Part shown: positions 56,855-64,000 of the stretch, piece after piece
Layout of the letters: each line of letters starts with the position of its first letter
How positions within the stretch are numbered: position 1 is the first letter of the stretch
Assembly: GCF_002929705.1 (NCBI RefSeq)
Contig: NZ_PJIN01000001.1
Span: 124,001 to 188,000, forward strand
Direction of reading: 5' to 3'
Source: Arthrobacter sp. N199823
GTDB lineage: Bacteria > Actinomycetota > Actinomycetes > Actinomycetales > Micrococcaceae
DNA: 64,000 nt
Notes under the pieces: generated by a model
Databases searched by the model: none
What the model saw: the letters and a program-made list of their open reading frames with translations, nothing else
What the model was told of the DNA's origin: nothing
Program-made: the position numbers and the translations under genes

Positions 56855-57309
56855 GGACTAATCCAAGCACCGGGGCGGTGACTGAACAATGGATTCCGGA
56901 GTATTTCTGCAAAAGCAGGCACACAGGAAGGATCCCCGAAAGGCGCAGGAACGGGAGACGGCGCCCGGGCGGCATTGCACCCCGAAAGTTTCTCCATAGC
57001 TGGCTGCGCCATCCACGGTCTCCGCAATCGAGCGTTGGCTTCGGCCTGTGTTGTCAGCTGGTCCGCGATCGATGCATGGACATATTTGGGGACCGCACGT
57101 GGGGCACTCCCGATTAGGGAGCTCAGTACTAGGCAGCGACCGTTAATGTCGCTGGCCCATGGGCTGGTATGCGCCCACGGATCAGGGGCTACTACTGACG
57201 CCCGGCTAGGCCTGGTGCTCGAGTCCGACGGAGCCCCGTCGAGACCGACGCAGCGCTACGTCGGTCTCGACGGCGCTCCGTCTGACTCGACGAGCGCGGC
57301 CGGGTGGCG
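56855..57309. other. intergenic stretch with no supported gene
   Basis: This 455-base gap holds the likely promoter region of the minus-strand flavoprotein gene on the left and repeat copy 2 (57212-57292) on the right. Open frames here are antisense to MarR or lack ribosome-binding sites. I see no RNA gene. Confidence 0.6.
57212..57292. repeat. 81-bp palindromic extragenic repeat, copy 2
   Basis: This copy folds almost perfectly. GTCGAGACCGACG (57239-57251) pairs with CGTCGGTCTCGAC (57260-57272), and an outer stem CGAGTC-GACGGA pairs with TCCGTC-GACTCG. It lies 17 bases after the MarR gene's 3' end. Confidence 0.9.
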
Positions 57310-57768
57310 CTACGTGGCAGGAACCACCGCGTGGAGCTGGGGGAGTGCGGTGACCAGCGGCGCCAGCTCGGGCAACTGGGCCGCTTCGGCGAGGGCGCAC
57401 TCGAGAGCCTCGTCGTGGACAGGCCGCGCCATGACTAGGAGCTCGGATCCCGCGGGCGTGAGTTCGGTGTAGATGCCGCGGCGGTCATCCGCGCACAGAA
57501 TCCGCGTGAGCAGGCCGCGATCCTCCAGCCGGTTGACCAGGCGTGTGGTTGCGCTTGGGCTCAGCGCCGTAGCCCTGCCCAATTGCTGCATGCGCATATG
57601 CCAGCCATCTTGCCGCGCCAAGGCATCCAAAACTGTGAACTCAACAACGGAGAGCTTGGCTGCATTCTGCAGCGACTTTTCCATGCTGGATTCAATCAAT
57701 CCGTGCAGAGCCGCCAGAGTTCGCCACCCCTGGGCGCGAACTTCGACGGCGTCGTCCTTGATGCCCAT
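57310..57768 (-). CDS. MarR-family transcriptional regulator
   Basis: The 152-residue winged-helix protein shows the MarR pattern: 'LSVVEFTVLDALARQDG', 'MRMQQLGRATALSPSATTRL' (recognition helix) and 'DDRRGIYTELTPAGSELL' (wing). ATG 57768 has GGGAAGG just upstream. It is divergent from the MFS exporter and aldo-keto reductase genes and is likely to repress them, relieved by a small ligand. Confidence 0.9.
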   Translation of the reverse strand: MGIKDDAVEVRAQGWRTLAALHGLIESSMEKSLQNAAKLSVVEFTVLDALARQDGWHMRMQQLGRATALSPSATTRLVNRLEDRGLLTRILCADDRRGIYTELTPAGSELLVMARPVHDEALECALAEAAQLPELAPLVTALPQLHAVVPAT

Positions 57769-57813
57769 GGACCTTCCCTTCCCGAGATTACGTGCTTTGT
57801 AGCACAAAAGCAT

Positions 57814-57871
57814 TTAGTTGCTTGCGCGCTATAGTTGCGTGTGCAACAATTTATAACGCGTCTGCAACTAA
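57814..57871. promoter_or_regulatory. divergent MarR/MFS promoter region with inverted repeats
   Basis: GTTGC-N4-GCAAC at 57834-57847 and a wider pair TTAGTTGC (57814-57821)/GCAACTAA (57864-57871) are candidate MarR operators between the two start codons. The segment is more AT-rich than its surroundings. Confidence 0.5.
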
Positions 57872-57919
57872 TAGTTTACGCATATTGCAAGCAGTACCCA
57901 AGTCTCCCGAAGGAATATC

Positions 57920-59140
57920 ATGCCTCTTGGCCTCATTGCACTGGCCCTGGGTGGGTTCGGCATTGGACTCACTGAGTTTGTCATTATGGGCCTGCTGCCT
58001 GAAGTCTCAGCCGATTTCAATGTCAGCGAAGCCACCGCCGGCTGGCTCATTTCCGGCTACGCGCTCAGCGTTGTCATAGGCGCACTCTTCCTCACCGCCG
58101 CCGTTACCCACCTTCCGCGTAAGCCCGTGCTGGCCTCACTCATGGTGCTTTTCATTGCAGGAAACCTGTTGTGTGCCATTGCGCCCGATTACAGCACCAT
58201 GATGATTGGCCGCGTCATCGCCGCCCTCTGTCACGGAGCGTTCTTCGGCATTGGCGCCGTGGTGGCCGCCGACATGGTGGCACCCAACAAGAAAGCTGGT
58301 GCCATCGCCATCATGTTCACGGGCCTCACCGCGGCCAACGTCCTGGGCGTGCCGTTGGGTACCTTGCTCGGCCAGCACGCCGGATGGCGCTCCACCTTCT
58401 GGGCCATCACGGCGGTCGGCGTGATTGCCTTGGTCGGCATTTTGCTCCTGGTCCCCAAAATTCGCCACGAACGCAGCGCTGGCCTCCGCGGTGAATTGCA
58501 GGCCTTCAAATCGCGCCAGGTCTGGCTTTCTATTGCCGTGACCGTGCTCGGCTACGGCGGCGTGTTCGGCGCCTTCACCTACATTGCCTTCACCCTGACC
58601 AATGTCTCCGGATTCGACCCGAGCTCCGTGCCGTGGCTGCTGATTCTCCTCGGCGTAGGCCTGTTCATCGGCAACACCCTCGGCGGCAAGGCAGCTGATA
58701 GGAACGTCGACAAGACGCTCATGGTGATCCTGCCAGCCCTGGTTGTCATCCTCGCCGTGTTCGCGCTGACAGCCACCAACCAGCCCATGACCATTGCGTC
58801 GCTGTTCCTGATGGGTGGCATTGGTTTTGCTACCGTTCCCGGCTTGCAGATGCGAGTCATGAAATGGGCGACGGCGGCACCCACCTTGGCGTCCGGCGCC
58901 AATATTGGCGCGTTCAACTTGGGCAATGCCTTGGGTGCCTGGTTGGGCGGAGTCACCATTACTGCCGGACTCGGCTATACCTCGCCCATCTGGGCTGGTG
59001 CGGGGCTGACCCTGCTGGCCGTGGGTGTCATGGCTTTCGCTGCTGTCGACGGCCGCAAAAGCGACGCCAAAAAGCTCACCCGTCCATCCGCCGTCGACCA
59101 TGCTTCGCAGCATGAGCCCGCTATTCCAGCGGCACTGTAG
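57920..59140 (+). CDS. MFS transporter, DHA1-type (AraJ/YdhP-like) exporter
   Basis: The 406-residue protein has twelve predicted helices and the signatures 'GFGIGLTEFVIMGLLPEVSAD' (first 20 of these residues span the first helix), 'GWLISGYALSVVIGA' and 'AANVLGVPLGTLLGQHAGWR'. It belongs to the DHA1 sugar/drug efflux group. ATG follows GAAGGAATATC. It is divergent from the MarR gene and followed by an aldo-keto reductase gene, an arrangement typical of xenobiotic defence. Confidence 0.92.
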   Translation: MPLGLIALALGGFGIGLTEFVIMGLLPEVSADFNVSEATAGWLISGYALSVVIGALFLTAAVTHLPRKPVLASLMVLFIAGNLLCAIAPDYSTMMIGRVIAALCHGAFFGIGAVVAADMVAPNKKAGAIAIMFTGLTAANVLGVPLGTLLGQHAGWRSTFWAITAVGVIALVGILLLVPKIRHERSAGLRGELQAFKSRQVWLSIAVTVLGYGGVFGAFTYIAFTLTNVSGFDPSSVPWLLILLGVGLFIGNTLGGKAADRNVDKTLMVILPALVVILAVFALTATNQPMTIASLFLMGGIGFATVPGLQMRVMKWATAAPTLASGANIGAFNLGNALGAWLGGVTITAGLGYTSPIWAGAGLTLLAVGVMAFAAVDGRKSDAKKLTRPSAVDHASQHEPAIPAAL

Positions 59141-59183
59141 TACCCACTGATTTCCCGTACCATCAATGAAAGAAGAGCACATC

Positions 59184-60011
59184 ATGACTTCCATTCCCAC
59201 CATCACCCTGAACAATGGCGTGGCCATGCCGCAAATCGGCTTCGGCGTATTCCAAGTCCCCAATGATGAAACGCAGGAGGCTGTGACGGCCGCCCTGGCC
59301 GCCGGTTACCGCAGTATCGACACGGCTGCTGTCTACGGAAATGAGGAGGGTGTGGGCCGCGCGTTGGCCGCATCGAAGCTGCCACGGGCGGAATTGTTCA
59401 TCACGTCCAAGGTATGGATTTCCGATCTCGGATATGCCGAGACACTGGCTGCTTATGATGCGAGCCTGGCCAAACTCGGTCTGGAATACCTCGATCTGTA
59501 CCTGATTCACTGGCCTGCTCCGGCAACGGATGCGTATCTGGAATCGTGGAAGGCACTGGAGGAACTGCTGGCGGCTGGCCGGGTGCGGGCGATCGGCGTC
59601 TCAAACTTCCTGCCTGAGCACCTTGAGAAGGTCATTGCCCTCGGTGGAACCGTTCCGGCGGTGAACCAGGTGGAGATCCATCCGGCACTGCAACAGCGGG
59701 CCATCTCTGATTTTGACGCAGCGAACGGCATCGCCACCGAGGCATGGAGCCCGCTGGCCCAAGGTGCGGTGCTGAGCGATCCAGCAGTGCTGGCCATTGC
59801 CGAGGCGCACGGAAAAACACCCGCTCAGGTGGTCCTGCGTTGGCATATGGAGCAGGGACGGATCATCATTCCGAAGTCTGTCACCCCGGCTCGCATCGCC
59901 GAGAATCTGAACATCCTTGACTTCGAACTCACTGATGCAGATCTCGCTGCGATCGATGCCCTTGAGCGCGATGGCCGCACAGGCCCGAACCCGGCCGACT
60001 TCAACGGCTAA
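59184..60011 (+). CDS. aldo/keto reductase
   Basis: The 275-residue NADPH-dependent reductase keeps the catalytic tetrad: Asp and Tyr in 'SIDTAAVYGNEEGVG', Lys in 'FITSKVW' and His in 'LYLIHWPAP'. 'IIIPKSVTPARIAENL' binds NADPH. It is similar to 2,5-diketo-gluconate reductase-type AKR5 enzymes. ATG 59184 follows AAGAAGAG; ATG 59166 is an alternative. It is likely cotranscribed with the MFS gene and under MarR control. Confidence 0.93.
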   Translation: MTSIPTITLNNGVAMPQIGFGVFQVPNDETQEAVTAALAAGYRSIDTAAVYGNEEGVGRALAASKLPRAELFITSKVWISDLGYAETLAAYDASLAKLGLEYLDLYLIHWPAPATDAYLESWKALEELLAAGRVRAIGVSNFLPEHLEKVIALGGTVPAVNQVEIHPALQQRAISDFDAANGIATEAWSPLAQGAVLSDPAVLAIAEAHGKTPAQVVLRWHMEQGRIIIPKSVTPARIAENLNILDFELTDADLAAIDALERDGRTGPNPADFNG

Positions 60012-60050
60012 CTCGAACTGTTCCGCCGGTGGATGTGGAGCCGACGTGGC

Positions 60051-60121
60051 AAAAATGCTGCCGTTTGACGTTTTCGCTAGTGTTTGAACTCTAGCGAAAA
60101 CGTCAAACGGCAGCATTTTTT
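60051..60121. terminator. 30-bp perfect hairpin, bidirectional terminator
   Basis: Bases 60051-60080 are perfectly complementary to 60091-60120 around a 10-nt loop. The arms begin AAAAA and end TTTTTT, so it can terminate both the aldo-keto reductase (+) and rhodanese (-) genes. The stem is much longer than termination requires. Confidence 0.92.
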
Positions 60122-60157
60122 CGTCGGAGGCGGCGCAAATGGTCACGCCAGAGCCGT

Positions 60158-60466
60158 TTAGGCGTCCGGCGGCACCATGGGCAGGCCCTCGGCTTCCCAT
60201 CCGCTCATGCCGCCAGCCAAGGTATCGGCGTTGAAACCGAGCTCGGTCAGGGCTGCTGCGACCCGTCCGCTGCGACCGCCACCGTGGCACACGGCAATGA
60301 CGCGGCGGTTCTTATCGAGTTCTCCGGCACGCTCAACCACTGAGCCGGCAGGAATGTGGACCGCGTCCTCGATCATGCCCGTTGCCAGTTCGGGGGTTTC
60401 GCGGACGTCAATGATCTGAACGTCGGGGTCCGCTGCCATGATGTCGGAGGGGGTGATTTCTTGCAT
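60158..60466 (-). CDS. rhodanese-like domain protein
   Basis: A 102-residue single rhodanese domain has the active-site loop 'AVCHGGGRSGRVAAAL' (Cys). Its start 'MQEITPSDIMAADPDVQIID' and end 'GGMSGWEAEGLPMV' are typical. It would transfer sulfane sulfur in the cytoplasm. ATG 60466 follows GGGAGC. The frame is open to 61150 but that extension runs antisense to the LOG gene and is rejected. Confidence 0.93.
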   Translation of the reverse strand: MQEITPSDIMAADPDVQIIDVRETPELATGMIEDAVHIPAGSVVERAGELDKNRRVIAVCHGGGRSGRVAAALTELGFNADTLAGGMSGWEAEGLPMVPPDA

Positions 60467-60598
60467 GAGTGCTCCCGAAGGTGAGGTCGACGCGCAGGCA
60501 ATGCCCCGGCGTCGAACATTAAAGTGATACTCCCACCGTAGCCGGAACGCCGCCTTCCGGAGACGCGCCGCCACTGGACTCGCGGCTAAGCTGAAGGC

Positions 60599-61711
60599 GT
60601 GAATGCACCCCTGGCGCCTCAGGCCCGCACTGTTGAGATTGAAGATCTGGACCGCTTTGCTGAGCTGGTTGCCGGCGGTGCGACGTCCATGCGTGGCTGG
60701 CATTTCCAGTCGGTGGATCTGCGCGAGAGCTCGGCCGCGCTCGTGCAGTTGCGTGCTGCGGGCGCTATTTTCATGGGCTGCAGCTTTGCTCGCGGAATTG
60801 AGGAGTTGCTGCGTGGGCGCGGAGCCCTGATTTTCCCCGCGCTGGAGCACCTGCCGTTCAACGCCTACCGCGGCCACCTGTACACGGGCGCCGAACTGTT
60901 CGCCGGGATTGCTACCGCTGAGTACCAGGACGTGCCGGACTCCAGCATCTATCAGTGGAGCCTGCAGGCCCGGCCCTCCCTGCACTCCACGCTCGCCACA
61001 GCCATGCACGATCACGCCATAACCGACGCCCTCGATGATTTTCTCGCCAAGCAATCCGCGCCGATGGTGGGTGTCATGGGCGGACATGCTGCGGGGCGCG
61101 GGACGGACGCCTACGCTCAGGCGGCACAGTTGGGGCGGGCCCTGACCCATGCCGGATTTCTGGTGGCGACCGGAGGTGGTCCCGGTGCCATGGAGGCTGC
61201 AAACCTGGGTGCCTACCTCTCCACGTACGACGCCGGGACCTTAGAAAGTGCCCTGCTCACCTTGGCTGCCGTCCCCGGCTTCCAGCCCTCGGTCACCGAT
61301 TGGGCGCGGGCGGGGATGTCGGTGGTGGAACGGTATCCGGATGGGGCCCAGACTCTGGGGATTCCAACCTGGTTTTACGGGCACGAGCCGCCCAATGTAT
61401 TCGCCAGCGCCATCGCCAAATACTTCACTAATGCGCTCCGCGAAGCGATCTTGCTGGACCGCTCACGTGGTGGGATCGTGTTCCTGCCAGGTGCGGCGGG
61501 GACTGTCCAAGAAGTGTTCCAAGACGCTTGCGAGAACTACTACGCCGCCGAGGGGGCCGTAGCACCGATGGTGTTGGTGGGGCGTCACTATTGGAACGTA
61601 GAAGTCCCCGTACTGCCGTTGTTGCAGCCCCTTGCCAAGGGCCGAATCATGGCGGACTTTGTACATGTGGTGGATACCGTGGAGGAAGCCTGTCAGGTTT
61701 TGACGGGCTAG
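60599..61711 (+). CDS. LOG-family (lysine decarboxylase-like Rossmann) protein
   Basis: The 370-residue protein matches the larger LOG-type family: 'VGVMGGHAAGRGTDAYAQAA', 'FLVATGGGPGAMEAANLGAYL' and 'GIVFLPGAAGTVQEVFQDA', which aligns with PGGxGTxxE. LOG enzymes release free nucleobase from nucleotide monophosphates; the 140-residue N-terminal extension and the altered PGAAGT motif leave activity uncertain. GTG start at 60599. Confidence 0.82.
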   Translation: MNAPLAPQARTVEIEDLDRFAELVAGGATSMRGWHFQSVDLRESSAALVQLRAAGAIFMGCSFARGIEELLRGRGALIFPALEHLPFNAYRGHLYTGAELFAGIATAEYQDVPDSSIYQWSLQARPSLHSTLATAMHDHAITDALDDFLAKQSAPMVGVMGGHAAGRGTDAYAQAAQLGRALTHAGFLVATGGGPGAMEAANLGAYLSTYDAGTLESALLTLAAVPGFQPSVTDWARAGMSVVERYPDGAQTLGIPTWFYGHEPPNVFASAIAKYFTNALREAILLDRSRGGIVFLPGAAGTVQEVFQDACENYYAAEGAVAPMVLVGRHYWNVEVPVLPLLQPLAKGRIMADFVHVVDTVEEACQVLTG

Positions 61712-61751
61712 TCCTGTCAAGACGCCCGTGATTTCGACGCCCGCGCGCCCG

Positions 61752-61814
61752 AGTGTCCAGATAACGTACGGTTTCTGGTGGTTTTCGGCCTCATAACGGC
61801 ATTATCTGGACACT
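61752..61814. repeat. 13-bp inverted repeat after the LOG gene
   Basis: AGTGTCCAGATAA (61752-61764) is perfectly inverted at 61802-61814 around a 37-base loop. It lies between the convergent LOG and VIT1-like genes. Confidence 0.75.
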
Positions 61815-61872
61815 GACCGCCGGGTCAGGGCCGGACGAGCGCCTGACCGCCGGGTCAGGAGCCGATGAGCGC
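61813..61872. repeat. 30-bp tandem duplication at the 3' end of the VIT1-like gene
   Basis: Units 61813-61842 and 61843-61872 each begin with the palindrome CTGACCGCCGGGTCAG. The second ends 5 bases before the stop codon of the minus-strand gene. Confidence 0.85.
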
Positions 61873-61877
61873 GTGAA

Positions 61878-62969
61878 TTACCCGATCACGCCGCCGAACG
61901 CCAAGCCCAGCAGGTAGGTTGCCGCGGCGGCGCCCATGCCGATAGCCAGCTGGCGCAGTCCGCGCCACAGCGGCGACGCTCCGGAGAGCAGGCCCACCAC
62001 GGCGCCGGTGCCCATGAGTGCAATGCCCACCAATACGCAGGAGAGTAGCAGCGAGCCGATTCCCGTCATGCCAAAAAGGAACGGCAGGATTGGAATGATG
62101 GCGCCAGAGGCGAAGAAGCAGAAACTGGATCCGGCAGCGCCCCACGCAGTGCCCAGTGTTTCGTGGTCGTCAGGGGATTCAAAGTTCTCCGGCCGCAACG
62201 ACAGGCTGGGATCGCAATCGCAGGTGAATGCTCCCATGCGTTCGGCTGCACGATGCTCGGCGGCGTCGCGTGACATGCCGCGGGCCAGGTACACCAAGAC
62301 GAGTTCGTTGTTTTCCAGATCCAACGACTGCGCGGCCGTCAGGGTGACCTGGGTGGGCTGCGAGGCGTCGAGGAGTTCGCGCTGGGAACGGACCGAGACA
62401 AATTCGCCGGCACCCATGGACAGTGCTCCTGCCAGCAGGCCTGCGATACCGCTGAACAACACCACTTGGCTGGAAACTCCCGTGGCGGCCATGCCGACCA
62501 CCAGCGAGAGATTGCTGACCAAGCCATCGTTGGCACCAAAGACGGCTGCCCTGAAGGAGCCGGACAAACGGATGCGCCCGCGTGTGGCCAAGCCGCGGAC
62601 CACTTCCTCATGGATGGATTCATCGGCTGCCATGGCGTCGGTGGCATCAACATCGGTAGCGTACGGCGAACGGGACTCGGAGCGTTGCGCCAGCGCCAGG
62701 ACAAAAACAGAGCCAAAGCGCCGGGCCAGCAAGCCCAGCATTTGGTTGCGGAATGACGCCCGGACAGGAGTGCCCGCATGCTCGCCCAAGAGGTCCAGCC
62801 AGTGCCGTTCATGGCGACCTTCAGCTGCGGCCAAGGCTAACAAGATGGCTTTCTCTTCACCGTCACGGCGTTTGGCCAAGTCCCGGTAGACGGATGCTTC
62901 GGCTCGTTCATCGGCCAAATATTGGCGCCACCGCTTGATTTCAGCGGGTGTGGGTATTCGTTCGGGCAT
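61878..62969 (-). CDS. ferritin-like domain fused to VIT1/CCC1 iron transporter (MbfA-like)
   Basis: The 363-residue protein has an N-terminal rubrerythrin-like four-helix domain with two E-x2-H pairs (Glu50/His53 and Glu117/His120) and Glu24 as diiron ligands. A VIT1 membrane domain follows (about 140-363, 'FGANDGLVSNLSLVVGMA' signature). MbfA proteins export iron and protect against iron and peroxide stress. ATG 62969 follows AGGAG. A weak palindrome, CCTAAA-N4-TTTAGG (63036-63051), lies upstream and might bind an iron regulator. Confidence 0.88.
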   Translation of the reverse strand: MPERIPTPAEIKRWRQYLADERAEASVYRDLAKRRDGEEKAILLALAAAEGRHERHWLDLLGEHAGTPVRASFRNQMLGLLARRFGSVFVLALAQRSESRSPYATDVDATDAMAADESIHEEVVRGLATRGRIRLSGSFRAAVFGANDGLVSNLSLVVGMAATGVSSQVVLFSGIAGLLAGALSMGAGEFVSVRSQRELLDASQPTQVTLTAAQSLDLENNELVLVYLARGMSRDAAEHRAAERMGAFTCDCDPSLSLRPENFESPDDHETLGTAWGAAGSSFCFFASGAIIPILPFLFGMTGIGSLLLSCVLVGIALMGTGAVVGLLSGASPLWRGLRQLAIGMGAAAATYLLGLAFGGVIG

Positions 62970-63035
62970 GGGGTGCTCCTCTAAGTCAGCACTCACTGTA
63001 GCCCGGATTTCCAAGGATTTTCAGCCGGTGATCCT

Positions 63036-63051
63036 CCTAAAAAGGTTTAGG
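63036..63051. promoter_or_regulatory. weak palindrome upstream of the MbfA-like gene
   Basis: CCTAAA-AAGG-TTTAGG is a palindrome 67-82 bases before the start codon. It shares only parts of the IdeR box, so regulator identity is open. Confidence 0.3.
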
Positions 63052-63085
63052 TATGCCGGAAAATTGCCCCAAAAAGTAACAATGT

Positions 63086-63123
63086 GAAAGTACTTGACGA
63101 TGCGGAAAGTACTTGCTTATAGT
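63086..63123 (+). promoter_or_regulatory. promoter with duplicated GAAAGTACTTG
   Basis: TTGACG (63094-63099), an 18-base spacer and TATAGT (63118-63123) form a good sigma70-type promoter. GAAAGTACTTG occurs at 63086-63096 and again at 63105-63115, overlapping the -35 and spacer, as an operator might. Confidence 0.65.
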
Positions 63124-63171
63124 TATGTCAGAACTTCAAGCAGCAACACCAATTAAGCCAAGGAGCTCCCC

Positions 63172-63429
63172 ATGAATGCCATTCACAACGCCACGACCGA
63201 GCAGATCACCACTGCCAAGAACGACGGAACCCGCTACATGTGGATGGGCTTCACAATGGGACTAGCCTGCATGGTTGCACTCTTCATCGCAGGCCTTGTC
63301 ACTGGTAGCGCCGGTATGACTGTTATGGCAGCCAGTACGGCAGCTGTTCTCGCCGCCGTCTGGACCTCCACCGCGGTCGCAGCGAAGAGCATCGCGAAGA
63401 AGAAGGCAGTGAGTGCAACCGGCGCCTAA
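63172..63429 (+). CDS. small two-helix membrane protein
   Basis: The 85-residue product has a polar N terminus, two hydrophobic helices (about 23-45 and 48-70) and a Lys-rich tail. ATG 63172 follows AAGGAGCTCCCC, a strong ribosome-binding site. No family is recognised. A clear promoter lies about 50 bases upstream. Confidence 0.75.
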   Translation: MNAIHNATTEQITTAKNDGTRYMWMGFTMGLACMVALFIAGLVTGSAGMTVMAASTAAVLAAVWTSTAVAAKSIAKKKAVSATGA

Positions 63430-63581
63430 GTGCCGGGGCCGCATGACCAGTGCCCCAGTAGTAGAGGGCCTCACTCGGCAGAATCATTCCGGCAGTATCG
63501 TCACCCGGACGCCAGTTCTCGCCTATGCTGAAACTTCAATGGCCGCGCGAGTGGTCCGGCTTGGAAAGGCGGCACCGCGGC

Positions 63582-63809
63582 ATGGAAATCCTCTTCCCCC
63601 AGATGTCCGGAGACCTCACCGAACCCGGTGTCCTGCTCGAATGGCGGGCCCCCAATGGCAGTACCGTGATTGCCTACCAAATCATCGCCGAAGTCACTGT
63701 TGACAAGTTCGACGCCGAGATCAACTCCCCGGTGGGCGGTACCTTGGAGTGGCTGGTCGAGGAGGGTGACGAGGTGGCTCAGGGCGCACCAATCGCCCTG
63801 GTCCGTTAG
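63582..63809 (+). CDS. stand-alone lipoyl/biotinyl-domain protein
   Basis: A 75-residue product is a single lipoyl-type domain: 'MEILFPQMSGDLTEPGVLLE' start, then 'IIAEVTVDKFDAEINSP' with Lys42 in the V-D-K position where lipoate is attached, and 'VGGTLEWLVEEGDEVAQGAP'. Normally such domains are part of E2 dehydrogenase subunits. ATG 63582 gives a complete domain; ATG 63525 would add 19 unlike residues. No E2 catalytic domain follows. Confidence 0.75.
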   Translation: MEILFPQMSGDLTEPGVLLEWRAPNGSTVIAYQIIAEVTVDKFDAEINSPVGGTLEWLVEEGDEVAQGAPIALVR

Positions 63810-63907
63810 GCGCGCTGGGCGTTAGGAGCCCGCGCAGCCAGCCCACCAAACTAACACCGCGGCTAAATTCTGGAAGGCCATACTCGGACAGTCCGAATTT
63901 GCCAGAA

Positions 63908-64000
63908 CTAGTAGGCGAAGAGGCGAAAGCCCACGTTGCGTCCGGAGCGCACCCCTGTCTGCGCCACCGTAACCACCAAGGTTCCCAGCTCGGGAATCCA
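63908..64000 (-). CDS. partial gene, C-terminal 30 residues only
   Basis: A minus-strand frame is open from the window edge to a TAG at 63908 and encodes 'IPELGTLVVTVAQTG' and 'GRNVGFRLFAY' at its end. It reads like protein, but 30 residues do not allow identification. The gap 63810-63907 shows nothing recognisable. Confidence 0.5.
   Translation of the reverse strand, partial: WIPELGTLVVTVAQTGVRSGRNVGFRLFAY

Noticed and set aside
58136-59263. 375-residue minus-strand open frame
   Set aside because: It is antisense to the MFS transporter gene and its His/Gln/Gly-rich composition is typical of complement frames.
60467-61150. N-terminal extension of the rhodanese frame
   Set aside because: It runs antisense to the LOG gene. 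ATG 60466 has a ribosome-binding site and gives a normal single rhodanese domain.

Overview
The window is chromosomal DNA of a fairly GC-rich (roughly 60% by eye) actinobacterium, most likely an Arthrobacter-like member of the Micrococcaceae. This is inferred from families rather than a database match: an XPB-type helicase with its WYL-containing partner, DUF3263 and DUF3027 proteins, a DtxR/IdeR iron regulator with the residue numbering of mycobacterial IdeR, a DUF222/HNH protein, WXG100-type secretion proteins, a CIRCE-controlled groEL without groES, and actinobacterial c-di-AMP riboswitches in front of cell-wall hydrolases. Genes are dense (about 59 protein genes and one tRNA) and there is no insertion sequence, prophage, integron or CRISPR array.

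Layout. 1-6.7 kb: end of a drug exporter, a FemABX ligase, a ThrE exporter, a siderophore-interacting protein behind an iron box, uracil-DNA glycosylase, DUF3263 and a LytR_C protein. 6.8-10 kb: two tandem CIRCE operators, groEL, a cloverleaf-like structured intergenic region and an RNase HI with an extra NTF2-like domain. 10-15 kb: a DUF222/HNH protein, a 56-bp tandem repeat, a WXG100 gene and a two-component system. 15-24 kb: a sugar-isomerase-like protein, a methyltransferase, the XPB operon, a cold-shock protein, DUF3027 and serC. 24-27 kb: IdeR, then two secreted peptidoglycan hydrolases (M23 and NlpC/P60), each behind a c-di-AMP riboswitch. 27.5-35.4 kb: a molybdenum-cofactor/formate-dehydrogenase-like block (mobA fusion, moeA, an FdhF/YdeP oxidoreductase and fdhD), with an AbiEi/DUF559-like gene between repeated palindromes. 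35.4-41.8 kb: an esterase, a three-gene operon encoding a probable type VII-secreted lipase with a candidate chaperone and a candidate lipoprotein partner, and a polar amino-acid ABC importer. 42-55 kb: an ABC exporter, M20 amidohydrolase, Nudix, YnfA, RarD, tRNA-Arg, an IMPase-like phosphatase, PcrA helicase, a lipoprotein and sucCD. 55-64 kb: a flavoprotein, a MarR/MFS/aldo-keto reductase group, rhodanese, LOG protein, a ferritin-like/VIT1 iron exporter, a small membrane protein and a stand-alone lipoyl domain.

Connections. Iron control links IdeR, the boxed siderophore-interacting protein and the MbfA-like exporter. Cell-envelope control links the riboswitched hydrolases, which also share GTAAC/GTGAC direct repeats upstream. 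Molybdenum-cofactor genes sit beside a likely user enzyme. The most promising candidate for an undescribed system is the lipase operon at 36.6-39.3 kb. The most unusual DNA-level pattern is the repeated occurrence, at gene 3' ends, of short tandem duplications and very long perfect hairpins, each with its own sequence.
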